NCBI RefSeq assembly: GCF_016125575.1
Contig: NZ_WGLM01000005.1
Coordinates: 248,001-312,000 of the forward strand
Source of the DNA: Limimaricola sp.
GTDB lineage: Bacteria > Pseudomonadota > Alphaproteobacteria > Rhodobacterales > Rhodobacteraceae
Direction: 5' to 3'
Length of the DNA: 64,000 nt
The position numbers and the translations under genes are program-made. Below the pieces are notes generated by a model, which did no database searches, was not told the origin of the DNA, and saw only the letters and a list, made by a program, of their open reading frames with translations. Positions 6,626-17,000 of this stretch are shown one piece after another (the first letter of the stretch is position 1; every line of letters starts with the position of its first letter).

Positions 6626-9034
6626 TTAGCCGCGCATCCGTTCCCCGTCTGGATCGAAAAGCGGGGTCGAGATAGCCCGCGCCTTGCGCCGCGACCCAAG
6701 GATCTCGATCTCGATCTCCAGATCGTCGCTGGCCTTGTCGCGGGGGACCAGCGCATAGGCAATCGACTTGCCCGCATGGTGCGAATAGCCGCCCGAGGTG
6801 CAGAACCCCACCACCGCATCGTCGATAAAGACCGGCTCATATGCGGTCACGTCGGCGCCATCGGCGTCAACTTCGAACGTCATCAGCTTGCGGGCAGGGG
6901 GGCTGGCGCGCTCGGCCTCGGCCGCGGCGCGGCCCACGAAATCGGTGTTCTTCTTCCAGCTGATGAAGCGGTCCATCCCTGTCTCGGCCGCCGTGTAATC
7001 GGGCGAGAACTCGCGCATCCATGAGCCAAAGAACCGATCCAGCCGGAGCGACATCATCGCCCGCATCCCGAAGGGTTTCATGCCCAGCGGTTCGCCCGCG
7101 GCCCAAAGTGTTTGCCACAACTGGCGCTGATCCATCGGGTCGCAATAGATCTCGAAGCCCAGATCGCCGGTATAGCTGACGCGCTGGATGATGCAGTTGA
7201 CCTGTCCCACGACCATGCGCCGCACGTCGAGGAACCTCATCGTGCCCACGTCGTCACGCGTGCAGGCCGCCAGCACCTCGCGTGCCTTCGGACCCGCGAT
7301 CTGGAACCCGGTGCGCCGGTCAGAGATATTCTCGACCCGCACGCCGTCCTCGGCGTTCATGGCGAACCACCGGCCGTGAATCGCCTGCGCGCCGTAGCTG
7401 GCGGTCAGCTGGAACTCGGTCTCCGACAGGCAGGAGACGGTGAAGTCGCCCCAGAGACGGCCCTTGGGCGACAGCATCGGGGTGAGGCTCAGCCGGCCCG
7501 GCTGCGGGATTCGCCCCGCCATGATCCGGTCAAGCCAGGCGCGCGCCTTGGGCCCGGTCACCAGGAACTTGCCGAAGTTCTGCACCTCGTTGATGCCGAC
7601 GCCCGCGCGCACGGCCTTCACCTCGCGCGCCGTGGCCTCCCAGGCGTTGGACCGGCGGAAAGAGGGCGTCTCGTAGCGCGGCTCGTTCCCTTCGGCGAAG
7701 TAGTTGACCACTTCAAGGCCAAACTGCTGGCCCCAGACCGCGCCCATGCCGTCGAAGATGTCGTACATCGGCGTGGTGCGGTGCGGCCGGGCGGCCGGCT
7801 TTTCCTCGTTCGGATAGGCGATGGAGAACCGCGTCTGGTAGTTCTCGATGACCTTCGGCCTTGTATAGCCGGGGGTGATCCAGCTGCCGAAGCGCGCCAC
7901 GTCTAGGCCGGTCACGTCGCGCTCGGCCTCGCCCTCGATCATCCATTGCGCCAGCGTCAGACCGACGCCACCGCCCTGCGAAAAGCCCGCCATCACGCCA
8001 CAGGCCGACCAGTAGTTGCGCATGCCCGGCACCGGGCCGACCAGCGGGTTGCCGTCGGGCGCAAAGGTGAAGGGGCCGTGGATCACGGTCTTGACGCCGG
8101 CCGTTTCCAGCACAGGGAAGCGGCGATAGGCGAAGGCGATGGAATCGTCGATCTTGTCGAAATCGTCGGGCAGCAATTCATGCCCGAACTCCCACGGCGT
8201 GCCGTCCACCGCCCAGGGCCGGCACTTCTTCTCATAGAACCCGATGCACAGGCCGCGCCCTTCTTGCCGGAGATAGCTTTCGCCGGCGGGGTCCATGACG
8301 TGGGGGTGTTCGCGGCCAAGGTTGTAGATTTCGGGAATGTCGTCGGTGACGATGTACTGGTGCTCCATCGGGTGCAGCGGGAAATAGACGCCCGCCATCG
8401 CGCCCACCTCGCGCGCCCAGAGGCCGCCGGCGTTGACGATGTGTTCGGCATGGATAGTGCCCTTTTCGGTCACCACGTCCCAGGTGCCGTCGGGGCGCTG
8501 GTTGGTCTCGACCACCTTGCAATGCGTCTCGATGATGGCACCTGCCATGCGGGCGGCCTTGGCATAGGCATGCGTCGTGCCCGAGGGGTCGAGGTGGCCA
8601 TCGAGCGGGTCGTAAAGGCCGCCGACGATACCGTCGAGGTTCACGATCGGGGCCATCTTCGCAATTTCTTCGGGCCCGACGATCTGCGTCTCCAGCCCCA
8701 TGTAGCGGTGCTTGGCCCGCTCGGCGATGAACATGTCCAGCCGGTCCTTGTTGTCGGCCAGCGTGATGCCGCCCACATGGTGCAACCCGCAGGACATGCC
8801 GGTGATCGCCTCCAGCTCCTTGTAAAGGCGAATCGTATAGCCCTGCAGCGCGGCCATGTTGGTATCGCCGTTGAGCGTGTGAAAGCCGCCCGCGGCGTGC
8901 CAGGTGGACCCGCTGGTCAGCTCCTTGCGCTCGATCAGCATGACGTCGGACCAGCCCAGCTTGGTCAGGTGGTAAAGCACGGAACAGCCGACGACGCCGC
9001 CGCCGATGACCGCAACGCGGGTGGTGGTTTTCAT
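6626..9034 (-). CDS. dimethylglycine/sarcosine dehydrogenase-type FAD-GcvT fusion protein
   Basis: An 802-residue two-domain protein. The N-terminal DAO-type FAD domain begins with the dinucleotide loop VIGGGVVGCS (residues 9-18). It keeps TSGSTWHAAG, in which His46 matches the covalent FAD attachment site of dimethylglycine and sarcosine dehydrogenases. From about residue 420 it becomes a GcvT-like aminomethyltransferase fold (SYTGDLGFEIY, then PFGMRAMMSLRLD), which transfers the released one-carbon unit to tetrahydrofolate. The length matches DMGDH. Substrate could be dimethylglycine, sarcosine or a related N-methyl amine. It is divergent from a paralogue across 203 bp. Confidence 0.85.
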   Translation of the reverse strand: MKTTTRVAVIGGGVVGCSVLYHLTKLGWSDVMLIERKELTSGSTWHAAGGFHTLNGDTNMAALQGYTIRLYKELEAITGMSCGLHHVGGITLADNKDRLDMFIAERAKHRYMGLETQIVGPEEIAKMAPIVNLDGIVGGLYDPLDGHLDPSGTTHAYAKAARMAGAIIETHCKVVETNQRPDGTWDVVTEKGTIHAEHIVNAGGLWAREVGAMAGVYFPLHPMEHQYIVTDDIPEIYNLGREHPHVMDPAGESYLRQEGRGLCIGFYEKKCRPWAVDGTPWEFGHELLPDDFDKIDDSIAFAYRRFPVLETAGVKTVIHGPFTFAPDGNPLVGPVPGMRNYWSACGVMAGFSQGGGVGLTLAQWMIEGEAERDVTGLDVARFGSWITPGYTRPKVIENYQTRFSIAYPNEEKPAARPHRTTPMYDIFDGMGAVWGQQFGLEVVNYFAEGNEPRYETPSFRRSNAWEATAREVKAVRAGVGINEVQNFGKFLVTGPKARAWLDRIMAGRIPQPGRLSLTPMLSPKGRLWGDFTVSCLSETEFQLTASYGAQAIHGRWFAMNAEDGVRVENISDRRTGFQIAGPKAREVLAACTRDDVGTMRFLDVRRMVVGQVNCIIQRVSYTGDLGFEIYCDPMDQRQLWQTLWAAGEPLGMKPFGMRAMMSLRLDRFFGSWMREFSPDYTAAETGMDRFISWKKNTDFVGRAAAEAERASPPARKLMTFEVDADGADVTAYEPVFIDDAVVGFCTSGGYSHHAGKSIAYALVPRDKASDDLEIEIEILGSRRKARAISTPLFDPDGERMRG

Positions 9035-9237
9035 GGGGAACCCCTTCAGTCAGATCTGCCGCCAAATTGGCCTCGCGCGCGGGGCGCGGGTTGTCCGGAT
9101 ACGACATCGGGTGTCGGTCGGACGATGCGGCCCGATCCTGACGACAATGTTGGCGACTGACCAGATCATGTCGCATTCCGGCGATGCGCGGCCCGCGTGC
9201 TGCGGCATGGTCGGCCCATCGGGCAGGGGAGAATGCA

Positions 9238-11643
9238 ATGCGCGAACGGGCACAGGCCGTGGTGATCGGCGGCGGCGTGATCGGCTGTTCGATCCTTTAT
9301 CACCTGGCCAAGGCGGGCTGGACCGACGTGGTTCTGCTGGAACGGTCGGAGCTGACCAGCGGGTCGACGTGGCACGCGGCGGCCAACATCCACGGGCTGC
9401 ATGACAGCACCAATATCAGCCGCATACAGCACTACACGATGTCCCTCTACAAGGAACTGGAGGCCGAGACGGGGCAGGGCTGCGGCGTGTTTCAGCCCGG
9501 CAGTCTCTACCTCGCCCAGACCGAGGCGCGCGAGCACCAGTTGCGCCTTCAGGCCGCCAAGGCCCGGTTCTACAAGATGAATTTCCACGAGGTCAGCCGT
9601 GACGAGGCGGAACGGCTGCACCCGCTGGTCAATTTCGACGGCATCCGCTGCATCATGTATGAACCCGATGGCGGCAACGTGGACCCCTCCGGCGTGACCA
9701 ACGCCTATGCCGCCGGCGCCCGGGCGCGGGGGGCCGAAATCCACCGTTTCACCCCCGTGACGGCGACGATTCCTCAGCCCGACGGCACCTGGATCGTGCG
9801 GACCGACAAGGGCGACATTCACACCGACTGGGTGGTCAATGCCGCGGGCCTCTGGGGGCGCGAGGTGGCGGCACTGGCGGGCATCACGCTGCCCCTGATG
9901 CCGACAGAGCACCAGTATTTCGTGACCGAAACCATCCCCGAGATCGCCGCGATGGGCCGCCGCCTTCCGTCTGTCGCCGACCGCGACGGCGAGTATTACT
10001 TGCGGCAAGAGGGGCAGGGCCTGCTGGTCGGCGCCTACGAGAAGAAGCTGAAGTTCTGGGCCGAGGATGGCACGCCCCCCGGCTTCGGCCACGAGCTTTT
10101 CGCCGATGACCTCGACCGGATCGAGGACAACATGCTGCGCGCCATCGACAGGGTGCCGGCGGTGGGCACGGCGGGCATCAAGCGGGTGATCAACGGCCCG
10201 ATGATCTGGTCGCCCGACGCCAACGTCCTTTACGGGCCGCACCCGGACCTGAAGAACTATTTCTGCTGTAACGGCATCATCCCCGGCTTTTCCCAGTCGG
10301 GCGGCATGGGCCTGATGGCGGCGCAATGGATCACCACGGGCGAATCGCAATACGACATGTTCGCCTGGGACGTGGCCCGTTTCGGCGCATGGGCCGACAA
10401 GGCGTTCACCAAGGCCCGCGTGGCCGACCAGTATGCCAACCGCTTCAAGATCCATTTCCCGAACGAGGAGCGCGAGGCGGGCCGCCCGGTGCGCACCCGC
10501 CCGGCCCATGCGATGCAGACCGGGCTGGGAGCGATCTTTGGCCTGAACTACGGCTGGGAACACCCGCTTTATTTCGATGCCGCGACACCCGACAGCGCCG
10601 GTTTCACCCGCCAGCCCTGGTGGGACAGCGTTGGTCGCGAGGCGCGGATGCTGCGCGACGCGGTTGGCGTGATCGACATCTCGAACTTCGCCAAATATCG
10701 CTGCGCGGGGCCAGGGGCCGAGGACTGGCTGAACGCGGTCTTTGCCAACCGGATGCCGCGCGCGGTGGGCCGGTCCTGCCTGACGCCGCTGATCGGCGTG
10801 CGTGGCGGTATCGCAGGCGATTTCACGGTGACACGGACCGGCGTGGAAGAGTTCCATGTCATCGGTTCGGGCATGGCCGAACGCTATCACCAGCGGTTCT
10901 GGGCCATGGTGCCCTTGCCCGAGGGGACGACATGGGAGAGCCGGACGGAGGCGCTGTGCGGCTTCAACGTGGCGGGGCCAAAGGCGCGCGACGTGTTGCA
11001 GCGGCTGACCAACGCCTCGCTCGCCACCGCCGATTTCCCCTTCATGCGCTCCGCCTCGATCGAGATTGCAGGCGTGCTGGTGCTGGCCTTGCGCGTCTCT
11101 TTCACCGGTGACCTGGGGTGGGAGTTGCATTGCGCCGCCGCTGACCAGGTCCGGCTTTACACCGCGCTTCTCGACGCGGCGCGCGAGGCGGGCGGCGGGC
11201 CGGTCGGCAGCCGTGCGCTGATGTCGCTGCGGGTGGAAAAGGGCTATGGCAGCTGGGGGCGCGAATACAGCCCCGAATACTGGCCGCAAGAGGTGGAGCT
11301 GGACAGGCTGATCAAGCTGGAAAAGGATTTTCTCAACAAGGACGCCTATTTGCGCGTCAAGGATAATGCACCGCGTGAAGTGCTGAGGCTGATCCACGTC
11401 ACCGAGGTGACCGTGGCTGATGCCAGCGGGGGCGAACCGATCTTCCTGCCGGACGGCACGCCGGTCGGCCGGGTGACCAGCGGCACCTATGGCTATCACG
11501 TGGGCCAAAGCCTGGCGTTGGGATATCTCAAGGGGATCGAGCCCGGCGCGGCGGTGGACGTGATGATCCTTGGCCGCCCGCACCGGGGCGTTGTTCTGGA
11601 CGCACCGCCGTTCGACCCGGACGGTGTGCGGCTTCGCGCCTGA
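9238..11643 (+). CDS. second DMGDH-type FAD-GcvT fusion dehydrogenase
   Basis: An 801-residue paralogue of the divergent neighbour, with the same architecture. It has the FAD loop VIGGGVIGCS and TSGSTWHAAN (His46) at the N-terminus, and a GcvT half containing SFTGDLGWELH and GSRALMSLRVEKGYG. It differs from the neighbour just after the flavin histidine (AN instead of AG) and through much of the substrate domain, so the two probably act on different N-methylated substrates, for example successive steps of glycine betaine breakdown. The start follows AGGGGAGA. The reading frame can be extended 18 codons upstream without support. Confidence 0.83.
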   Translation: MRERAQAVVIGGGVIGCSILYHLAKAGWTDVVLLERSELTSGSTWHAAANIHGLHDSTNISRIQHYTMSLYKELEAETGQGCGVFQPGSLYLAQTEAREHQLRLQAAKARFYKMNFHEVSRDEAERLHPLVNFDGIRCIMYEPDGGNVDPSGVTNAYAAGARARGAEIHRFTPVTATIPQPDGTWIVRTDKGDIHTDWVVNAAGLWGREVAALAGITLPLMPTEHQYFVTETIPEIAAMGRRLPSVADRDGEYYLRQEGQGLLVGAYEKKLKFWAEDGTPPGFGHELFADDLDRIEDNMLRAIDRVPAVGTAGIKRVINGPMIWSPDANVLYGPHPDLKNYFCCNGIIPGFSQSGGMGLMAAQWITTGESQYDMFAWDVARFGAWADKAFTKARVADQYANRFKIHFPNEEREAGRPVRTRPAHAMQTGLGAIFGLNYGWEHPLYFDAATPDSAGFTRQPWWDSVGREARMLRDAVGVIDISNFAKYRCAGPGAEDWLNAVFANRMPRAVGRSCLTPLIGVRGGIAGDFTVTRTGVEEFHVIGSGMAERYHQRFWAMVPLPEGTTWESRTEALCGFNVAGPKARDVLQRLTNASLATADFPFMRSASIEIAGVLVLALRVSFTGDLGWELHCAAADQVRLYTALLDAAREAGGGPVGSRALMSLRVEKGYGSWGREYSPEYWPQEVELDRLIKLEKDFLNKDAYLRVKDNAPREVLRLIHVTEVTVADASGGEPIFLPDGTPVGRVTSGTYGYHVGQSLALGYLKGIEPGAAVDVMILGRPHRGVVLDAPPFDPDGVRLRA

Positions 11644-11653
11644 TTTCAGCCGC

Positions 11654-12211
11654 TTAGGGGATGATCCTCGTGTACTTGGTGCCATCGAGCGTGGCCCCAA
11701 TGCGCAGGCCCTGCTGCCCGAACACCACCGCGATCACCGGCGCGAGCGACGTTGTCGTGTCGGCCAGCAGCGTCTCACCCCGGTCGGGCACGGCATATTC
11801 CAGGTTCGCACCCGCAGACCAACCGGGCGACGACCGGAAATCGGCCAGCGCCTGCTGCGTCATGAAAAACAGCACATGGCTGTATTGCTGCGCGCCGATC
11901 TGAAGGCCCGCGCTGCCGCCGGTGGCTGTGTAGTAATCCACCGTCGTCTGGCCCACGCGCAACGCCCCGCGCCCATAAGAGCCGCCGATGCCAAGGCCAA
12001 CCTCGGTCATCAGGGGCATCACGAGCATACCGGCGGCCTTGTCGGCAAGGTCCTTCGTGCCGGGATAGCGCTGGTACATGATCGCCAGTGTCTGGTCGAC
12101 ACGCTGGTCGATGACTGTCGAACCATTGCTGCCAATCCCGTTGCCGCAGGCGGCAAGGGCAGGCGTGGCCAACAGGCTCAGCGCGAAATGTCGTCTGGTC
12201 AGGATGCTCAT
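11654..12211 (-). CDS. SYLF (Ysc84) domain lipoprotein
   Basis: A 185-residue protein with a twin-arginine-like signal (LTRRHFALSLL) that ends in a lipobox (LAAC, Cys around residue 22). This suggests Tat export followed by lipidation. The rest is a SYLF/Ysc84 lipid-binding domain, with GVNVG-like glycine-rich segments such as GLGIGGSYGRGAL, and a C-terminal GQQGLRIGATLDGTKYTRI. Bacterial members are periplasmic or membrane-attached lipid-binding proteins of unclear role. I chose the start at MSILTRR because it gives a proper signal; the frame extends 33 codons further without one. It is convergent with the dehydrogenase gene 10 bp away. Confidence 0.8.
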   Translation of the reverse strand: MSILTRRHFALSLLATPALAACGNGIGSNGSTVIDQRVDQTLAIMYQRYPGTKDLADKAAGMLVMPLMTEVGLGIGGSYGRGALRVGQTTVDYYTATGGSAGLQIGAQQYSHVLFFMTQQALADFRSSPGWSAGANLEYAVPDRGETLLADTTTSLAPVIAVVFGQQGLRIGATLDGTKYTRIIP

Positions 12212-12338
12212 CGGGTGCCTCGTAAAATGCCTGGATGTCGCGGCCTTGTGCCCGGCCGGATTGACGCAACTATATGCTGTATCGTCGGGCCTGTCATCCG
12301 CCACGATCATGCCGCGCGAAAAACTGCCCGTAATGGCC

Positions 12339-13337
12339 TTAACCGTTGAGGATTTCGGCCGCTTCGGGTGCGAAATAGGTCAGGATCCCGTCACATCCGG
12401 CGCGCTTGAAGCACAACAGGCTTTCCAGCATCACCTTGCGCCCATCGAGCCAGCCGTTTTGCGCTGCCGCCTGCAGCATCGCGTATTCGCCCGACACTTG
12501 ATAGGCATAGGTCGGCACGCCGAAGCTGTCCTTCACTCGCCGACAGATGTCGAGATAGGGCATCCCCGGCTTGACCATCACCATGTCCGCGCCTTCCATC
12601 AGGTCGCGCTGGATCAGGCGCATCGCCTCGTCGGAATTGCCCGGGTCCATCTGGTAGGTGGCCTTGTCGCCTTTCAGTGCGGCGCTCGCGCCCACCGCAT
12701 CGCGGAACGGGCCATAGAAGGCGCTGGCGTATTTCGCGCTGTAGCTGAGGATCGCAACGTTCTGATGTCCTTCGCTTTCCAGTGCCTGACGCAGCGCGCC
12801 GATGCGCCCGTCCATCATGTCCGATGGGCCGAGGATATCGGCGCCAGCCACGGCTTGCGCCAGCGCCATCTTCACCAGCGCCTCGACCGTGCGGTCGTTC
12901 ACGATCTCGCCGTCCACGACAAAACCGTCATGCCCGTTGATGTTGTAGGGGTCGAGCGCGATGTCGGTCATCACGGCGATCTCGGGCACGGCATCCTTGA
13001 TCGCGCGGATCGCGCGGTTGGTCAGGTTGTCGGGGTTCCAGGCCTCGGCGCAATCTTCGGTCCGGGCCTCCATCGCGGTGTAAGGAAAAAGGCAGATCGC
13101 CGGAATGCCCAGGCCATGGGCGCGCTTCGCGGCCCTCACCACCCGGTCCACCGTCAGCCGCGACACGCCGGGCATCGAGGCCACGGGTGTTTCGTCATCA
13201 TGGCCAGCCATCACGAAGACGGGCCAGATGAAATCGGCCGGTGAAAGGGTGTTCTGCCGCACCAACGCGCGCAAAGACGGTGTGGCCCGCAGGCGGCGAA
13301 AGCGGGCGTCGGGGAAGGGGGCGACGGTAGGAAGCAT
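12339..13337 (-). CDS. hemB: delta-aminolevulinic acid dehydratase (porphobilinogen synthase)
   Basis: A 332-residue enzyme that condenses two 5-aminolevulinate molecules to porphobilinogen in heme, chlorophyll and cobalamin synthesis. Both Schiff-base lysines are present: Lys202 in YSAKYASAFYGPFR and Lys256 in MVMVKPGMPY. The zinc-site cysteine triad of other species is replaced by aspartate-containing sequence (DIALDPYNINGHDG, residues 125-138), so it is of the magnesium or metal-independent class typical of alphaproteobacteria. The start is the ATG with AAAGG eight bases upstream; an upstream GTG would add seven residues. Confidence 0.95.
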   Translation of the reverse strand: MLPTVAPFPDARFRRLRATPSLRALVRQNTLSPADFIWPVFVMAGHDDETPVASMPGVSRLTVDRVVRAAKRAHGLGIPAICLFPYTAMEARTEDCAEAWNPDNLTNRAIRAIKDAVPEIAVMTDIALDPYNINGHDGFVVDGEIVNDRTVEALVKMALAQAVAGADILGPSDMMDGRIGALRQALESEGHQNVAILSYSAKYASAFYGPFRDAVGASAALKGDKATYQMDPGNSDEAMRLIQRDLMEGADMVMVKPGMPYLDICRRVKDSFGVPTYAYQVSGEYAMLQAAAQNGWLDGRKVMLESLLCFKRAGCDGILTYFAPEAAEILNG

Positions 13338-13459
13338 GGGCAGGGCCTTTCTGGTCACACTTCTGTGCGTCGCATGGATTTCGCGCCGTCACAAGTCTGG
13401 GCATCTGCAGGAACGGACGCTAGTGTGCCGCGACTTCAACAGGCGGAACGACCGACCCC

Positions 13460-13987
13460 GTGCACTGGACCAAAACGATCTTCGAAGTCATCGACATGCG
13501 GTCGTTCTCGAACCTGTGGTTCTGGATCGCGCTTGCAGTTCTGTGGTCCTCGACCAGTCACTGGGTGCTGGGGGTGCCGTTCGACCTTGTCCAGCGCGGC
13601 GCGCGGCAAGGTGGGCAAGCGCAGCAGGACCTTGAAGACATGGTGCGCATCAACGTCAACCGGTTGCTTTACATCGGCCGGGTGTCGGGGTTGTGGGTGC
13701 TTGGCGTAGTTTGTTTCGTCCTCAGTGCCTTGGCTGGTCTGGGTTTCTGGTATCAGATCGAGATTGCGCAGGCGATCTTCCTGCTGGTCTTTCCGTTGTC
13801 ACTGGTTGGCGGGCTCAGCCTTGCCACAGCGCGACTGATCGAGGCAGAAGGGCTGCAGGGCGACGCGCTGCATCGCCGGCTGGTTCGTCACCGCATCTAT
13901 GTTCAGATCATCGGCATGATCTCGATCTTCATCACCGCGATGTGGGGGATGTATCAGAACCTCGCCGCGATGCCCGGCTTTGGTTGA
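13460..13987 (+). CDS. small conserved-looking membrane protein, function unknown
   Basis: A 175-residue protein with about four hydrophobic helices: one near residues 19-38, a pair around 72-113, and one near 148-168. Polar segments lie between them. It begins at a GTG; an internal ATG twelve codons later (MRSFSNLWFW) is a possible alternative start. Similar Rhodobacterales proteins have been labelled as a SufBCD-associated component, but I can see nothing in the sequence that supports an iron-sulfur role and do not assign it. It is divergent from hemB and lies 31 bp before mfd, with which it may be co-transcribed. Confidence 0.65.
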   Translation: MHWTKTIFEVIDMRSFSNLWFWIALAVLWSSTSHWVLGVPFDLVQRGARQGGQAQQDLEDMVRINVNRLLYIGRVSGLWVLGVVCFVLSALAGLGFWYQIEIAQAIFLLVFPLSLVGGLSLATARLIEAEGLQGDALHRRLVRHRIYVQIIGMISIFITAMWGMYQNLAAMPGFG

Positions 13988-14018
13988 CACCGCCGTGCCG
14001 CGGCGTAGCTAGGCGCGC

Positions 14019-17000
14019 ATGGCCGATCCCAAGCATATCACCGTTTCCGGCGCGCCCGAGGGCTTTGATGCCCGGCTGATTCTCGCCGAGATCGACCGGG
14101 CGAACGGCCCGGTGCTGCATATTGCGCGCGATGACAAGCGGCTGGCGGCCCTACAGGCCGCGCTGGCCTTTTTCGCGCCCGATATGCCGGTGATGACCTT
14201 TCCGGCGTGGGATTGTCTGCCCTATGACCGCGTCTCGCCCAACCCAGATGTCTCGGCGGCGCGGATGGCGACGTTGGCGGCCCTCGTCCATGCCCGGCCC
14301 GCGCGGTTCGTGCTGCTGACCACGCTGAACGCCGCGACCCAGCGGGTGCCCGCGCGCACGCTGCTGGCCGAGGCGGCGTTCAAGGCCGAGGTGGGCGCGC
14401 GTATCGACGAGGCCGCGCTGCGGGCCTACCTCGTGCGCATGGGTTTCACCCAAAGCCCGACGGTGACCGAACCGGGCGATTACGCCCTGCGCGGCGGGAT
14501 CATCGACATCTATCCACCTGGCGAGGGCGGGCCGATCCGCCTGGACCTGTTCGGCGACGTGCTGGACGGCGCGCGGCGGTTCGACCCCGCAACACAGCGC
14601 ACCACCGAAAAGCTGAAACGGGTGGAGCTGGCCCCGGTCAGCGAGGTGATCCTCGACGAGGCCGCGATCACCCGTTTCCGTCAGAACTACCGCATCGAGT
14701 TCGGCGCAGCAGGCACGGATGATCCGCTTTACGAGGCCGTCAGCGCCGGGCGGAAACACGCGGGTGTCGAACACTGGCTGGGCTTCTTCCACGAGAAGCT
14801 GGAGACGTTGTTCGACTATCTGCCCGAGGCGACGGTGACGCTGGACGACCAGACTACGCCCGCGCGGCTGGCACGCTGGACCGCGATTGCCGACCAGTAC
14901 GACACGCGGATGTTCGCGCTGAAACAGAAGACGCGGGTCGATTCGGTTTACAAGCCCGCGCCGCCGGGGCTGCTCTACCTTGACGATGCCGCCTGGATGG
15001 CCGCCGTCCACGACCGGCGCGTGATGCAGTTCGTCGCCCTGAAGCAAGCGACCGGACCGGGCGTGATCGATGCCGGCGGGCGCATCGGGCGCGATTTCGC
15101 GCCAGAGCGGCAGCAGGAAAAGATCAGCCTTTTCGGGGCACTGGCCGCGCATGTAAAGGCGCGAGCCGAAGACGGGCCGGTGGTCATTGCGTCCTACTCG
15201 GAAGGGGCACGTGAACGCCTGACCGGACTGATCGAGGATGAGGGGATCACCGAAACAATCCCGGTCAGCGACTTTTCCTGCGTGGGTAAGCGCGGCGTGC
15301 ATCTGGCCGTCTGGCCGCTGGAGGCGGGGTTCGAATCGCCCGGTCTGACGGTGATTTCCGAACAGGACGTGCTCGGCGACCGGCTGATCCGGCAAACCCG
15401 CAAGCGCCGCCGCGCCGAGAACTTCCTGACCGAGGCGCAAAGCCTTAGCCCCGGCGACCTTGTCGTGCACGTCGATCACGGCGTGGGCCGCTACCTGGGG
15501 CTGGAGGTGGTCACGGCGCTGGGTGCCGCGCATGAATGCCTCGCGCTGGAATATGCAGAAGGGTCAAAGCTGTACCTGCCGGTCGAGAATATCGAACTGC
15601 TCAGCCGCTTCGGCCACGAAGAGGGGCTGCTCGACAAGCTGGGCGGCGGCGCGTGGCAGGCCAAGAAGGCTCGCCTTAAAGAACGCATCCGGCAGATGGC
15701 CGAGCGGCTGATCCGCGTCGCCGCCGAACGCGCCCTGCGCACCGCCACCGAACTGACCCCGCCCGAGGGGATGTGGGACCAGTTCCTTGCCCGTTTCCCC
15801 TATGCCGAAACCGACGACCAGTTGCAGGCCATCGACGACGTTCTGGACGACATGTCCAGCGGCAACCCGATGGACAGGCTGGTCTGCGGCGACGTCGGCT
15901 TTGGCAAGACAGAGGTCGCCATTCGCGCGGCCTTTGTCGCGGCGATGTCGGGCGTGCAGGTGGCGGTGATCGCGCCTACGACGCTGCTGGCGCGCCAGCA
16001 TTACAAGAGTTTCGCCGAACGTTTCCGGGGCTTCCCTGTCACCGTCCGGCCGCTGTCGCGCTTTGTCTCGGCCCGCGATGCGGCGCTGACGCGCGATGCT
16101 ATCACCAAGGGCACCGTCGATATCGTGGTGGGCACCCATGCGCTGCTGGCCAAGGGGATAAGGTTCCAGAACCTCGGCCTGCTGATCATCGACGAAGAAC
16201 AGCACTTTGGCGTGCAGCACAAGGAACGGCTGAAGCAGTTGCGCACCGACGTGCACGTGTTGACGCTGACCGCCACGCCGATTCCGCGCACGCTGCAACT
16301 ATCGCTTTCAGGCGTGCGCGAGATGAGCATCATCGGCACCCCGCCGATCGACCGGCTGGCGATCCGCACCTATGTCAGCGAGTTCGACACGATCACCATC
16401 CGCGAGGCGCTGCTGCGCGAACATTACCGCGGCGGGCAATCCTTCTTCGTGGTGCCGCGCATCTCCGATCTGCCCGAGATCGAGGATTTCCTGAAACGCG
16501 AAGTGCCAGAAGTCACCTTCATCATAGCGCATGGCCAGATGGCGGCGGGCGAGCTTGATGACCGGATGAACGCCTTTTACGACGGCAAGTATGATGTCCT
16601 TGTCGCCACCACCATCGTCGAATCGGGCCTCGACATCCCGACAGCCAACACGATGATCGTGCACCGCGCCGACATGTTCGGGTTGGCGCAGCTTTACCAG
16701 ATCCGCGGCCGCGTCGGCCGGTCCAAGACGCGCGCCTATGCCTACCTGACGACGAAGCCGCGCGCCAAGCTGACCGTGACGGCCGAGAAACGCCTGCGCG
16801 TGCTGGGCAGCCTTGACACGCTGGGCGCGGGGTTCACGCTGGCCAGCCAGGACCTCGACATCCGCGGCGCGGGCAACCTGCTGGGCGAGGAACAGTCGGG
16901 CCAGATGCGCGAGGTGGGTTACGAGCTTTACCAGCAGATGCTGGAGGACGAGATCGCGCGCATCCGCTCGGGCGTGGGCGAGGGGATTGTCAGCGATGAC

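Noticed and set aside
9166-11700. Open frame of 844 codons antisense to the second DMGDH-type gene
   Set aside because: The forward frame has full FAD and GcvT motifs. The antisense translation shows no domain and is typical of high-GC shadow frames.
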